Positions 8,077-18,011 of a DNA stretch of 64,000 bases are shown one piece after another. Source of the DNA: Chryseobacterium gleum (GTDB taxonomy: Bacteria; Bacteroidota; Bacteroidia; Flavobacteriales; Schleiferiaceae); the NCBI GenBank assembly GCA_945883565.1, contig CAMCXO010000001.1, forward strand, positions 62,001-126,000, read 5' to 3'. Below the pieces are notes generated by a model. The model did no database searches. It was not told the DNA's origin and saw only the letters and a program-made list of their open reading frames with translations. The position numbers were made by a program, and so were the translations under genes. Each line of letters opens with the position of its first letter. Position 1 is the first letter of the stretch.

Positions 8077-11000
8077 ATGCAATTAAATAACGAGCAAAAA
8101 CATAATAAAGAGTTCAAACTTTCAAGTTTGGCTGTAGACAATAAGGCTACTGTTTTTGTAACAACCATCCTTATTTTAATAGCAGGATTGGTTTCTTACA
8201 TTAATATGCCTGCTGAAGCTTTCCCGGAAATTGTGGCACCCGAAATTTATGTCGGCACTCCATACCCTGGAAATAGTCCTTTAGATATAGAGAAATTGAT
8301 AACTAGACCCTTAGAAAAGGAGATAAACGGCATTACCGGAATTGATGAGATAAATTCTACAAGCGTACAAGGATACAGTACGATTCAAGTCAAATTTAAT
8401 TTTGATGTTAGTCCAGATGAAGCCTTAAGAAAAGTTAAGGATAAGGTGGATGTAGCGAAAAGCGATCCCGATTTCCCTACTGATTTGCCAGCTGATCCAA
8501 ACATCTTCGAATTGAATTTTGCCGAATTGGTGCCGATATTAAATATTAATCTCTCTGGCGATTTTACGGCAGATCAACTTAAAGCTTATGCCGAATATTT
8601 AGAAGATGAAATAGAAGCTTTGCCAGAAATTTCTAAAGTTGATATAAGAGGTGTTGACGATAAAGAGGTGAGGGTTTTATTAAATAGCCAAAAAATGCAA
8701 GCTTTGGAACTAAGTTTTGATGACGTAGCCAATGCTATAAGAAGTGAAAACATTGCAATTTCGGGAGGTGATTTATTAATAGATGGTTATAGAAGAAATG
8801 TTCGAATTTCAGGAGAATTTGAGGATTTTTCTGAAATTGGCGAAATCATAGTCAAAAACGAAAATGCATTGGTGGTATATCTAAAAGATATTGCAACCAT
8901 AGAGTTTAACGAAGTAGAGAAAGAAAGCTATGCACGTGAATACACCCAGCCTGTGGTTATGCTGGATGTAATAAAACGTTCTGGTGAAAATTTAATTATA
9001 TCTTCTGAAAAAATAAATAAGATTATTGAAGAGGCCAAGGAAGAACGTTTCCCAGATAATTTGATTATAAGTGTTACAAATGATCAGAGTGATCAAACTC
9101 GAAATCAAATTTCAGAATTAGAAAACAGCATAATTTTCGGGGTGTTACTGGTAGTTTTGGTTTTAATGTTTTTTCTAGGTTTCCGAAATGCTCTTTTTGT
9201 CGGAATTGCAATACCCTTAAGTATGCTGTTGTCATTTGTGATTCTTTCTGCTTTGGGAGTTACCCTAAATACCATTGTATTGTTTTCTTTGGTTTTGGCT
9301 TTGGGAATGTTGGTTGATAACGGCATTGTAACAGTTGAAAATATTTATCGTTTGATGTCAGAAGGCATGGATCCAATTAGCGCAGCTAAACGCGGTGCCG
9401 GTGAAATTGCTATTGCCATTATTGCATCAACAGCAACAACCGTAGCGGCTTTTATACCACTAGCATTTTGGCCTGGTATTTTTGGTGAGTTTATGAAGTA
9501 TTTACCTCTAACTCTTATAATAGTACTGAGTTCATCACTTTTTGTTGCATTGGTAGTAAATCCAATGCTCGCGTCTGTTTACATGAAGGTAAGTGAAGAA
9601 ATCCCGACAAAATCAAAGGTTTATAAAAGAATTTTGATTTTAGTAGGCATAGGTGTTGTTTTTCTTCTTTTAGGATTTACTCAGTTCCCAAAAGTTTTGT
9701 GGTTGGGTAATTTGTTGATTATTGCTGCATTATTGTCTTTAATCCATTTTCATGTTCTAAGCCCAGCCACGACGGTTTTTCAAGAAAAATTCATACCTCG
9801 CTTAGAATCGCTTTATGCTCGTACCCTGGTATTTGCTTTAAAAGGTAGAAATGCCATTTTGTTTTTTGTGGGGTCTGTTTTGATGTTGATAGTGTCATTT
9901 ATGTTGGTAGGGGCGTTTCCACCTAAAACCTTATTTTTCCCTGAAAATCAACCAAACTTAGCAAACGTTTACATTGAGTTGCCTATTGGTACCGACATTG
10001 AAGTGACCAATACTTTAACAAAAGAAATTGAAGCTCAAGTTATCAAAACCCTATCAAAATATGAAGTAGAAGAGGGTGGAGAGCGTAAAAATTTCATGGT
10101 GAAATCAATTATTGCACAAGTTGGTGAGGGTACGAGCGACCCTAATCAAGGTCCTTCCATGGCGCAAACGCCTCATAAAGCAAAAATAGCAGTGTCTTTT
10201 GTAGAATTTAAGTACAGAAGAGGCCTCGAAAGTCAAGATGTATTAAATGAAATAAGGTCAAGCATTGAAAGCTATCCGGGAGTTGTAATTACCGTGGCAA
10301 AAGATGAATCAGGACCTCCCGCTGGGGCACCCATCAATATTGAAATTAAAGGTGTTGATTATGAACAATTATTAGCCGAAGGTGAAAGAATTAAACAGTA
10401 CATTGTAGAAAGTGGTATTGGTGGAATAGAGGAATTAAAGTTAGACGTAGAACAAGGGAAACCTGAAATGCCTATAAACATTGATAGAGCAAAAGCGAGA
10501 ACGTTGGGTATAAGTACTTTCCTAATTGGTGATGCACTGCGCACTGCCTTATTTGGCAGGGAAGTATCGACCTACAAAGAAGGTGAAGACGATTATCCGA
10601 TCAATATTAGATTAGATGTTAATGAACGTTACAATGCAGACGCTTTGTTAAATCAAAGAATTACCTTTAGAGACCAAGCTTCTGGTAAAATAAAGCAAGT
10701 ACCAATTAGTTCTGTTGCAAGTGCGAGCAAAACATCAACTTTTAGTGCAGTGAAGCGCACAGATTTAGACAGGGTTATTACCTTAAGTTCTAATGTTTTG
10801 GATGGCTACAATCCAACTGAAGTAGTAGATCAAATAAAGAAACGTTTAGAAGATTATCCTTTACCGGAAGAAAATTCTATAAATTTCACAGGACAGCAAG
10901 AAGAACAAGCTAAAGAAATGGCCTTTTTATCTGGTGCTTTGATGGTCGCAGTTTTCTTAATTTTCTTAATTATGGTAATGCAGTTCAACTCTTCATCAAC

Positions 11001-11529
11001 ACCTTTTATTATTATGACCGCTGTTGTATTAAGTTTAATGGGGGTATTTTTAGGCCTTGTGATTTTCAGAATGGAGTTCGTTATTATGATGACTATGATT
11101 GGTATTATTTCCCTAGCAGGGATTGTTGTGAATAATGCCATTGTACTTATCGATTATACCAATTTGCTTATAACTCGAAAAAGAGCTGAGTTGGAATTAG
11201 ATATAAATCAAAAGTTATCGATAGATGCCATATATGACTGTATAGTGGAATCAGGTAAAACCCGTTTAAGACCAGTTTTATTAACTGCTATTACAACCGT
11301 CTTAGGACTTGTTCCTTTAGCAATTGGTTTGAATATTGATTTCGTAAGCCTATTAAATGAATATGATCCGAAGATTTATGTTGGTGGTGATAATGTAATT
11401 TTCTGGGGGCCAATGTCATGGACAATTATATTCGGTTTGAGCGTTGCAACATTCTTAACTCTGGTTGTTATTCCCGTAATGTACCTATTGATGAACCGTT
11501 TTAAACTAGCAATAGGCAAAGTAGTGTGA
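8077..11529 (+). CDS. RND efflux permease (AcrB/HAE-like) with extra segment
   Basis: Proton-driven inner-membrane pump. Seen: TM1 near residue 30, the large periplasmic domain (PEAFPEIVAPEIYVGTPYPG at its start), the TM4 segment LALGMLVDNGIVTVEN and the internally repeated second half. The usual Asp-Asp proton-relay pair of AcrB reads Asp-Asn here, a variant common in other RND branches. 1150 residues is about 100 more than AcrB; part of the excess is two additional hydrophobic stretches between TM6 and TM7 (about residues 520-560) and another insertion before the final TM (about 1090-1110). Last gene of the tetR operon. Drugs, bile-like or lipid substrates are all possible. Confidence 0.93.
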   Translation: MQLNNEQKHNKEFKLSSLAVDNKATVFVTTILILIAGLVSYINMPAEAFPEIVAPEIYVGTPYPGNSPLDIEKLITRPLEKEINGITGIDEINSTSVQGYSTIQVKFNFDVSPDEALRKVKDKVDVAKSDPDFPTDLPADPNIFELNFAELVPILNINLSGDFTADQLKAYAEYLEDEIEALPEISKVDIRGVDDKEVRVLLNSQKMQALELSFDDVANAIRSENIAISGGDLLIDGYRRNVRISGEFEDFSEIGEIIVKNENALVVYLKDIATIEFNEVEKESYAREYTQPVVMLDVIKRSGENLIISSEKINKIIEEAKEERFPDNLIISVTNDQSDQTRNQISELENSIIFGVLLVVLVLMFFLGFRNALFVGIAIPLSMLLSFVILSALGVTLNTIVLFSLVLALGMLVDNGIVTVENIYRLMSEGMDPISAAKRGAGEIAIAIIASTATTVAAFIPLAFWPGIFGEFMKYLPLTLIIVLSSSLFVALVVNPMLASVYMKVSEEIPTKSKVYKRILILVGIGVVFLLLGFTQFPKVLWLGNLLIIAALLSLIHFHVLSPATTVFQEKFIPRLESLYARTLVFALKGRNAILFFVGSVLMLIVSFMLVGAFPPKTLFFPENQPNLANVYIELPIGTDIEVTNTLTKEIEAQVIKTLSKYEVEEGGERKNFMVKSIIAQVGEGTSDPNQGPSMAQTPHKAKIAVSFVEFKYRRGLESQDVLNEIRSSIESYPGVVITVAKDESGPPAGAPINIEIKGVDYEQLLAEGERIKQYIVESGIGGIEELKLDVEQGKPEMPINIDRAKARTLGISTFLIGDALRTALFGREVSTYKEGEDDYPINIRLDVNERYNADALLNQRITFRDQASGKIKQVPISSVASASKTSTFSAVKRTDLDRVITLSSNVLDGYNPTEVVDQIKKRLEDYPLPEENSINFTGQQEEQAKEMAFLSGALMVAVFLIFLIMVMQFNSSSTPFIIMTAVVLSLMGVFLGLVIFRMEFVIMMTMIGIISLAGIVVNNAIVLIDYTNLLITRKRAELELDINQKLSIDAIYDCIVESGKTRLRPVLLTAITTVLGLVPLAIGLNIDFVSLLNEYDPKIYVGGDNVIFWGPMSWTIIFGLSVATFLTLVVIPVMYLLMNRFKLAIGKVV

Positions 11530-11638
11530 ACACTTTGATAAGAAAATTTAAATCACCAAGTTTAAGATGGTTATTCTAAAACGGTTTGATTCCTTAACTA
11601 GGAGAAATATTAAGCGACAAAAAAATTAAATTAGCAAG

Positions 11639-12193
11639 GTGAAAGTTATTGAAACTCCAATACCAGGATTGTACGTTTTCGAACCAAAAGTGTTTGAAGA
11701 TTCAAGAGGGTATTTTTTCGAGTCTTTTAGCAAGAAGGTGCTCAAAGAAGCCGGCTACAATGTAGATTTTGTTCAAGACAATGAATCGATGTCGCACAAA
11801 GGCGTAATGCGAGGCCTTCATTTACAACGACCACCGTTTACACAAGGTAAGTTGGTAAGGGTGGTTTCGGGTAGTGTTTTGGATGTGGTTGTTGATCTCC
11901 GAGTGGGTTCTCCCACTTTTGGCAAACACCATAAACAACTCCTCGATACCATCGAAAAAAAAGTAATGTATGTTCCTCATGGCTTTGCGCATGGTTTTGC
12001 TACACTCGAAGATTACACAGTATTTCAATACAAATGCACAAACTACTACAATAAGGAAAGTGAAGATGCTGTGAACTTACTTGATCAGGCGCTTGAAATT
12101 GAATGGCCATTTGATAATCCTATTTTGTCTGAGAAAGATTTAAAGGCCAAGCCGCTGGCTGATTTTATAAGCCCTTTTGAGTATGCCAAATAA
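11639..12193 (+). CDS. rfbC: dTDP-4-dehydrorhamnose 3,5-epimerase
   Basis: Third step of dTDP-L-rhamnose synthesis, in the cytoplasm. Seen: RmlC cupin motifs PKVFEDSRGYFFESF, FVQDNESMSHKGVMRGLH (with the catalytic His), VVDLRVGSPTFGKH and VPHGFAHGF. 184 residues is the usual length. The start is a GTG at 11639; no upstream ATG in frame fits the family N-terminus (MKVIETPIPGLYVFEP). The rest of the rhamnose pathway is not in the window. The 109 bases before it show no clear promoter. It overlaps the next gene by 17 bases. Confidence 0.95.
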   Translation: MKVIETPIPGLYVFEPKVFEDSRGYFFESFSKKVLKEAGYNVDFVQDNESMSHKGVMRGLHLQRPPFTQGKLVRVVSGSVLDVVVDLRVGSPTFGKHHKQLLDTIEKKVMYVPHGFAHGFATLEDYTVFQYKCTNYYNKESEDAVNLLDQALEIEWPFDNPILSEKDLKAKPLADFISPFEYAK

Positions 12194-13184
12194 TTGGCGC
12201 TCTGTCCTTCTAATTACCCTTCTAGCCCTTGGACTAGGTAAGGTTTTTCTTTTTTTCACATTTCATCCTGATGTGGATGATGAAGTGTTTAGAGAATCTT
12301 TTAACAACCATTATGGCGTTTATGCATTAAGTCTGCCAAAACAAGTTGATTTTTCCGGAGAGAAAGTCCCTCTTGATGATCCGGAAGTGTATGAAAGATT
12401 GGATAGAGAATTATTAGTGAACACCTATTGGCAATCTAATAGTTTGCTATTAATTAAGCGGTCGTACCGTTATCTTCCGGTTATTGAAAAAATACTAATA
12501 GAAGAGGGTGTCCCATCTGATTTCAAATATATTGCTGTTGTAGAAAGCAATTTAACGCATGCCGTTTCTCCCGCAGGTGCCACCGGTTTTTGGCAATTGT
12601 TAAAAGAAACTGCTATTCAATATGGTCTAGAAGTCAACGATAATGTAGACGAACGATATCATATAGAGAAAAGCACAAGAGCCGCATGTAAATTTTTAAA
12701 AGAAGCTAAAAATAAATTTGGCAGTTGGACAATGGCCGCAGCTGCTTATAATATGGGAATGGGAGGGTTAAATAAACAAGTAGAAAGGCAAAAGGTGGGT
12801 AATTATTACGACTTGTTGCTCAATCAAGAAACGAGTAGGTACCTGTTTAGAATCTTGGCTGTTAAAGAAATACTAAACCAACCAGACAGATATGGCTTTC
12901 ATTTGAGAAAAAGAGATTTGTATCAAAGGTTTGTAACAAAAAAAGTTGAAGTAAACGGAAGTATAGAGGATTTAGTTAAATTCGCACAAGAGCATGAAAT
13001 TAATTATAAAATTTTAAAATACTATAATCCGTGGTTAAGAGATAATTCTCTTAAAAACGTAGAGAATAAAGTATACTTCATTGACATTCCAGTGAGAAAA
13101 ACTATGATGAATGAAGCGGATGGCACTTTTCCAGAAAGCCATGAAACAGATACCATTGTTTCGTCAGAACCGGTATTGGAATAA
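12177..13184 (+). CDS. Membrane-anchored lytic transglycosylase (SLT/MltD-like)
   Basis: Cleaves peptidoglycan glycan strands in the periplasm. Seen: an N-terminal hydrophobic anchor (about residues 6-24), then the SLT domain with the catalytic Glu in AVVESNL, the AGATGFWQLL motif and AAAAYNMGMGGL; the C-terminal 80 residues (about 250-310, ending in KVYFIDIP) resemble a degenerate LysM-like cell wall domain. 335 residues is normal for this group in Bacteroidota. The start overlaps rfbC; uvrA follows after six bases. No obvious joint pathway with its neighbours. Confidence 0.9.
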   Translation: MSMPNNWRSVLLITLLALGLGKVFLFFTFHPDVDDEVFRESFNNHYGVYALSLPKQVDFSGEKVPLDDPEVYERLDRELLVNTYWQSNSLLLIKRSYRYLPVIEKILIEEGVPSDFKYIAVVESNLTHAVSPAGATGFWQLLKETAIQYGLEVNDNVDERYHIEKSTRAACKFLKEAKNKFGSWTMAAAAYNMGMGGLNKQVERQKVGNYYDLLLNQETSRYLFRILAVKEILNQPDRYGFHLRKRDLYQRFVTKKVEVNGSIEDLVKFAQEHEINYKILKYYNPWLRDNSLKNVENKVYFIDIPVRKTMMNEADGTFPESHETDTIVSSEPVLE

Positions 13185-13190
13185 GCCAAA

Positions 13191-16028
13191 ATGCAAGAAG
13201 CAGAACAGCAATTTATAGAGGTTTGGGGAGCGCGAGAGCACAACCTGAAGAATATAGATGTTAAAATTCCAAGAAATAGTTTAGTTGTTTTAACCGGATT
13301 AAGCGGGAGCGGCAAATCATCTCTAGCTTTTGATACTATTTATGCCGAAGGTCAAAGGCGTTATATGGAGACCTTATCGGCCTATGCACGGCAATTTATT
13401 GGAGATATGGAGCGGCCTGATGTAGATAAAATAGATGGCTTAAGTCCTGTTATTAGCATAGAACAAAAAACAACTAGCCGAAACCCACGATCTACAGTTG
13501 GAACTGTAACCGAAATTTATGATTTTCTTAGACTTCTATTTGCACGAATCGGTGAGGCTTACAGCTATGTAACCGGGCTAAAAATGGTTCAATATTCTGA
13601 TTCACAAGTATTAGATCGCATCTATTCCGAAAACCAAGGCAAACGGGTGCAAATATTAGCGCCAATAGTTAGGTCCAGAAAAGGGCATTATCGCGAAGTA
13701 TTTGAGCAAATAGCCAGGATGGGTTATTTGCGGGTTAGAGTAGATGGAGAATTAAAGGAAATTACCCGGGGAATGAAGCTCGATCGATACAAAAATCACG
13801 ACATAGAGGTGGTTATTGATCGATTGCTGATAGAGGATGGTCAACTTGATCGGTTAAAAAAATCGATCGACTCTGCTATGCAAATGGGCAAGGGGGTAAT
13901 TATGCTTGTTTCGGAAAATGATGAAGAAATGCCAAGGTATTTCAGTCGGCATTTAATGTGTCCTGAAAGTGGTATTTCTTATAACGAGCCTGAGCCCAAT
14001 ACATTCTCATTTAATTCACCAAAGGGCGCATGTGGTCATTGCAATGGTTTAGGGGAAGTATCTCAAGTGGATATGCAAAAAGTTATCCCTAATCCCAAAA
14101 TGAGTATTAAAAAAGGTGGGATTTTGCCTTTAGGCGAATATAAGAAAACATGGATTTTTGGTCAATTAGAAATAATAGCAGACCGTTTTGGCTTTAGTTT
14201 AGATGAAAGCATTGAGGATATTCCATCGGAAGCCTTAGATGTAATTCTGTATGGCACTCAGGAAGTTTTTGAGGTGGAAAACAAAAATTTAGGCATAAGT
14301 CGAAAGGTTAGTATTCAATTTGAAGGAATTGTACAATTTATTGAACAACAAGCTCGTGAAGCAAATACGGCTTCTATAAAACGCTGGGCCGATGACTTTA
14401 TGAATAAAGTAAATTGCCCACATTGTGATGGCAGTCGGCTAAAAAAGGAATCGAGATACTTTAAAATATTGGGTAAGAATATTTCGGAAGTAAGCTGTTT
14501 GCCTATAGATCAATTTTTTCAATGGTTATTAGATGCTCAAAATTCATTGACCGGAAATAAGGCCATTATTGGCCAGGAGATATTTAAGGAGCTTATCGCC
14601 AGAACAGGGTTTTTATTAAATGTAGGATTGGAATATTTAAGCTTAGACAGACCGGCAAAAAGTTTAAGTGGGGGTGAAGCACAACGAATAAGATTAGCCA
14701 CTCAAATTGGCTCTCAATTAACCAATGTTTTATATATTTTAGACGAGCCGAGTATTGGCCTTCATCAAAGAGATAATCACAAACTAATAAGCTCGCTTCA
14801 AGAACTTCGAGACATTGGTAATTCGGTACTGGTTGTTGAACATGATCGTGATATGATGTTGGTTGCCGATCATATAATTGATATTGGTCCAGGAGCTGGG
14901 AAGTACGGTGGGAAAGTGGTGGCAGAGGGTAAGTTCGATGAGATTGTTAAGTCTAACAGCACCACAGCCAATTATTTGAGTGGCCGAGTTGGAATTTCTG
15001 TTCCGGAAGTAAGACGAAAGGGAAATGGCGAGAAGCTCATTTTAAGAGGGGCATCCGGCAATAATTTGAAAAATGTTGATCTTGAAATCCCTTTGGGTTG
15101 CTTGGTTGTAGTTAGTGGTGTATCGGGTAGCGGAAAATCAAGTTTGATTAACGAAACTCTTTATCCTATTCTAAATCATCATTTTTTCAAAGCTGTAAAA
15201 AAACCACTTCCTTATAAAAAGATAGTGGGTTTAGACCATATTGATAAAGTAATAGATATTGACCAGTCGCCTATTGGAAGAACGCCAAGAAGCAATCCGG
15301 CGACTTATACGGGTGTTTTAACAGAAATCCGTGATTTGTTTGCTAACTTAAATGAGTCACTGATTAGAGGGTATAAGCCAGGAAGATTTAGTTTCAATGT
15401 GAAAGGTGGAAGGTGTGAAACATGTCAAGGTGCAGGCTTAAAAGCCATTGAGATGAACTTTCTTCCAGATATTTATGTCCATTGCGAAACTTGTAATGGA
15501 AAGAGATTTAATAGAGAAACATTGGAGGTTCGTTATAAAGGTAAGTCTATTTCAGATGTCTTGGATCTTACTGTTCACGAGGCCGTTGAATTCTTTGCAA
15601 ATATCCCTAGGATACTGCAAAAAATAAAAACACTTCAAGACGTTGGGCTTGGTTATATAAGTTTAGGCCAACAGAGTACAACTTTAAGTGGGGGTGAAGC
15701 CCAACGCGTAAAACTGGCTACAGAATTGTCAAAACGCGATACAGGAAAAACTTTGTATATACTGGATGAACCTACTACAGGATTGCATTTTGAGGATGTT
15801 AAAGTTCTCATGGAAGTGATTGATAAATTAGTAAATAAAGGCAATACTGTGTTAATTATAGAACACAATATGGATGTAATTAAACTTGCCGATTACTTAA
15901 TTGACATTGGTCCTGAAGGGGGAGCTAAAGGGGGCAGAATTGTGGCACAAGGCATTCCGGAAGATGTGGCAAAAAGCACCGTTAGTTATACAGCGCATTA
16001 TCTCAAACAAGAGTTGAGCCTAGATTAG
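13191..16028 (+). CDS. uvrA: UvrABC excinuclease subunit A
   Basis: DNA damage sensor of nucleotide excision repair, a tandem ABC ATPase. Seen: first Walker A GLSGSGKSS (about residue 37), signature LSGGEAQRIRLA, Walker B YILDEPSIGLHQRD; second Walker A GVSGSGKSS (about 640), signature LSGGEAQRVKLA and YILDEPTTGLH; zinc-binding pairs including CGHC, CPHC and CETCQGAG/CETCNGK. 945 residues is full length. It ends the rfbC-transglycosylase-uvrA group; miaB has its own promoter downstream. No LexA-type operator was recognised. Confidence 0.98.
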   Translation: MQEAEQQFIEVWGAREHNLKNIDVKIPRNSLVVLTGLSGSGKSSLAFDTIYAEGQRRYMETLSAYARQFIGDMERPDVDKIDGLSPVISIEQKTTSRNPRSTVGTVTEIYDFLRLLFARIGEAYSYVTGLKMVQYSDSQVLDRIYSENQGKRVQILAPIVRSRKGHYREVFEQIARMGYLRVRVDGELKEITRGMKLDRYKNHDIEVVIDRLLIEDGQLDRLKKSIDSAMQMGKGVIMLVSENDEEMPRYFSRHLMCPESGISYNEPEPNTFSFNSPKGACGHCNGLGEVSQVDMQKVIPNPKMSIKKGGILPLGEYKKTWIFGQLEIIADRFGFSLDESIEDIPSEALDVILYGTQEVFEVENKNLGISRKVSIQFEGIVQFIEQQAREANTASIKRWADDFMNKVNCPHCDGSRLKKESRYFKILGKNISEVSCLPIDQFFQWLLDAQNSLTGNKAIIGQEIFKELIARTGFLLNVGLEYLSLDRPAKSLSGGEAQRIRLATQIGSQLTNVLYILDEPSIGLHQRDNHKLISSLQELRDIGNSVLVVEHDRDMMLVADHIIDIGPGAGKYGGKVVAEGKFDEIVKSNSTTANYLSGRVGISVPEVRRKGNGEKLILRGASGNNLKNVDLEIPLGCLVVVSGVSGSGKSSLINETLYPILNHHFFKAVKKPLPYKKIVGLDHIDKVIDIDQSPIGRTPRSNPATYTGVLTEIRDLFANLNESLIRGYKPGRFSFNVKGGRCETCQGAGLKAIEMNFLPDIYVHCETCNGKRFNRETLEVRYKGKSISDVLDLTVHEAVEFFANIPRILQKIKTLQDVGLGYISLGQQSTTLSGGEAQRVKLATELSKRDTGKTLYILDEPTTGLHFEDVKVLMEVIDKLVNKGNTVLIIEHNMDVIKLADYLIDIGPEGGAKGGRIVAQGIPEDVAKSTVSYTAHYLKQELSLD

Positions 16029-16102
16029 CTTCATAACTTATTAGTTAGCAATTTTATAATCTATTCCATTTGGATTATTTCTGAATTTTAAGATACTGAC
16101 AA

Positions 16103-16131
16103 TTTGTCACGACCTCAATTCCGTATTTTTG
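16103..16131 (+). promoter_or_regulatory. miaB: Bacteroidota-type promoter for miaB
   Basis: TTTG at 16103-16106, a 17-base spacer, then TATTTTTG (16124-16131), an exact TAnnTTTG box. It sits in the 149-base gap between uvrA and miaB and leaves a leader of about 40 bases before the TTG start. Spacer is at the short end of the known range. Confidence 0.6.
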
Positions 16132-16177
16132 CAAAAAACATAACGGTTATTTTCACGAAACAAAAAAAGCAATCAGC

Positions 16178-17593
16178 TTGGAAAACACAATCGAGTCAAA
16201 TAGTATGCTTGAATCTACCCTTAAAAAGGGAATGAAACAACTTTATATTGAAAGCTATGGGTGTCAGATGAATTTTTCTGACAGTGAAATAGTGGCCAGT
16301 ATTTTGGCAACCGAAGGCTATTCAACAACCCGGGAATTGGAAAAAGCCGATTTAATATTGTTGAACACTTGCTCGATACGAGAAAAAGCAGAACAAACTG
16401 TTCGAAATCGGATTCAACATTTTCATCAACTTAAAAAAACTAACCCAGAACTCACAATTGGGGTCTTGGGCTGTATGGCAGAGAGAATGAAAGAAAGGCT
16501 ATTGGATGAAGAAAAACTAGTTGACTTAGTGGTAGGACCCGACGCTTATCGCGATTTGCCGAATTTGTTAAAAGAAGTTGATGGGGGTCGAAAAGCCGTA
16601 AATGTTATTTTAAGCAAAGATGAAACTTACGGCGAACTTCAACCGGTTCGTCTTGGTGGAAATGGGGTAACCGCATTTATTACCATAACAAGAGGCTGCG
16701 ACAATATGTGTTCGTTTTGTGTTGTACCCTTTACCCGTGGTCGTGAAAGAAGTCGCAATCCGGATACAATTGTTCAAGAAGCTCTTCAACTATGGGATTT
16801 GGGCTATAAAGAAATTACTTTATTGGGGCAAAATGTAGACAGTTATTTATGGTATGGAGGTGGTGCAAAAAAAGACTTTGGTAAAGCTTCTGATACGGCT
16901 CAAGCTACTGCCATGCACTTCTCCGGGTTGTTATCAAAAGTAGCAGAAGCGGTTCCCGGTATGCGCATAAGGTTTTCGACCAGCAATCCTCAGGATATGA
17001 AAGATGATGTTCTACACACAATAGCGAGGTATAAGAATATATGCAACTACATACACCTGCCTGTTCAATCAGGGAATAGCAGAATACTCAATTTAATGAA
17101 TCGTGGCCATTCACGAGAAGATTATGTGGCATTAATAGATAGAATAAGAAATATTATTCCGGATTGTGGATTGAGCATGGACATAATTACCGGTTTCCCA
17201 ACTGAAACCGAAGAAGAACACCAAGAAACTCTGAGTTTAATGGATTATGTAAAATACCAATTCGGCTTTATGTTTTTCTATAGTGAGCGTCCAAACACGT
17301 ATGCCGCTCGAAATTTAGTCGATGATGTTCCATTGGAAGTTAAAAAACGACGTTTAAGTGAGATTATAGAACTTCAGCAAAAACATAGTTTGGAAAGAAA
17401 TGAGGCGGAAATTGGAAAAATTCATGAAGTACTTATAGAGGGCGAATCGAAAAGAAGTAAGGAGCATTGGTATGGAAGAAACCAACAAAATACAGTAGTG
17501 GTTTTTAAAAAGAAATTTGAAAATCCCGGTGATTTTATTAATGTTAAAATAGAATCCTGCACAGCGGCTACATTATTAGGTAACAGTATTTAA
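16178..17593 (+). CDS. miaB: tRNA-2-methylthio-N6-dimethylallyladenosine synthase
   Basis: Radical-SAM methylthiotransferase that turns i6A37 into ms2i6A37 in tRNAs reading UNN codons. Seen: the N-terminal UPF0004 domain with the three cluster cysteines in SYGCQMNFSDSE, LNTCSIREKA and LGCMAERMK; the radical-SAM CDNMCSFC; and a C-terminal TRAM domain (about 405-471). 471 residues is standard. The start given is TTG (16178), which places a 30-residue leader before the first domain as in relatives; ATG at 16205 is the alternative. The next partner enzyme, MiaE, is encoded 5.6 kb downstream on the other strand. Begins the miaB / secreted unknown / sigma-54 / lptE / TPR / secG run. Confidence 0.96.
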   Translation: MENTIESNSMLESTLKKGMKQLYIESYGCQMNFSDSEIVASILATEGYSTTRELEKADLILLNTCSIREKAEQTVRNRIQHFHQLKKTNPELTIGVLGCMAERMKERLLDEEKLVDLVVGPDAYRDLPNLLKEVDGGRKAVNVILSKDETYGELQPVRLGGNGVTAFITITRGCDNMCSFCVVPFTRGRERSRNPDTIVQEALQLWDLGYKEITLLGQNVDSYLWYGGGAKKDFGKASDTAQATAMHFSGLLSKVAEAVPGMRIRFSTSNPQDMKDDVLHTIARYKNICNYIHLPVQSGNSRILNLMNRGHSREDYVALIDRIRNIIPDCGLSMDIITGFPTETEEEHQETLSLMDYVKYQFGFMFFYSERPNTYAARNLVDDVPLEVKKRRLSEIIELQQKHSLERNEAEIGKIHEVLIEGESKRSKEHWYGRNQQNTVVVFKKKFENPGDFINVKIESCTAATLLGNSI

Positions 17594-17603
17594 ACATCAT
17601 GCT

Positions 17604-18011
17604 ATGCTAAAGTATGTAAGTATTCTCTTTTTTATTTTCGGAACATCTAACTTAATAAACGCTCAGGAAAGAATAGGGGATAAGATATATGATAATGATT
17701 TGAGCATTGCAATAGTTAAAGAAAATGTTAGAAAAGTGGGATTTGTAGAAATTTGTATTTTCAACAGACGAGATAACCTTTGTGTCGAGAATTTATTTAC
17801 CGCTTTCGAAATAAGGGTCTACGACAAAAGTGGTAAGGAAGTCTGGAATGGATTGTGGATGGGCAGAGATAAAAAGATTAAATTTAAGAAACCCTTGCCA
17901 AATGCCTTTAAAATAATCGTTACGGCCAAAAAGCCTTTTGCCATAAATGCGATTACCGGTACTAAAATATATCAAGACAAACCCATGCAAGTTGAAACCA
18001 TTGTAAAATGA
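17604..18011 (+). CDS. Secreted small protein of unknown function
   Basis: Not recognised. 135 residues with a clear signal peptide (hydrophobic core about residues 5-18, cleavage after INA before QERI). The mature part is mixed charged and beta-rich, with two cysteines (VEICIFNRRDNLCVE) close enough to form a disulfide, and a lysine-rich C-terminal half. It reads like a small single-domain beta protein. It lies 10 bases after miaB, and its stop overlaps the start of the sigma-54 regulator gene (ATGA), so it is probably co-translated with it. Real gene judged from signal peptide and operon packing. Confidence 0.7.
   Translation: MLKYVSILFFIFGTSNLINAQERIGDKIYDNDLSIAIVKENVRKVGFVEICIFNRRDNLCVENLFTAFEIRVYDKSGKEVWNGLWMGRDKKIKFKKPLPNAFKIIVTAKKPFAINAITGTKIYQDKPMQVETIVK

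Noticed and set aside
11494-11586. 10-bp inverted repeat (AACCGTTTTA / TAAAACGGTT) around the end of the RND permease gene
   Set aside because: The arms are 73 bp apart, one lies in the coding sequence, and no T run follows; not a convincing terminator.
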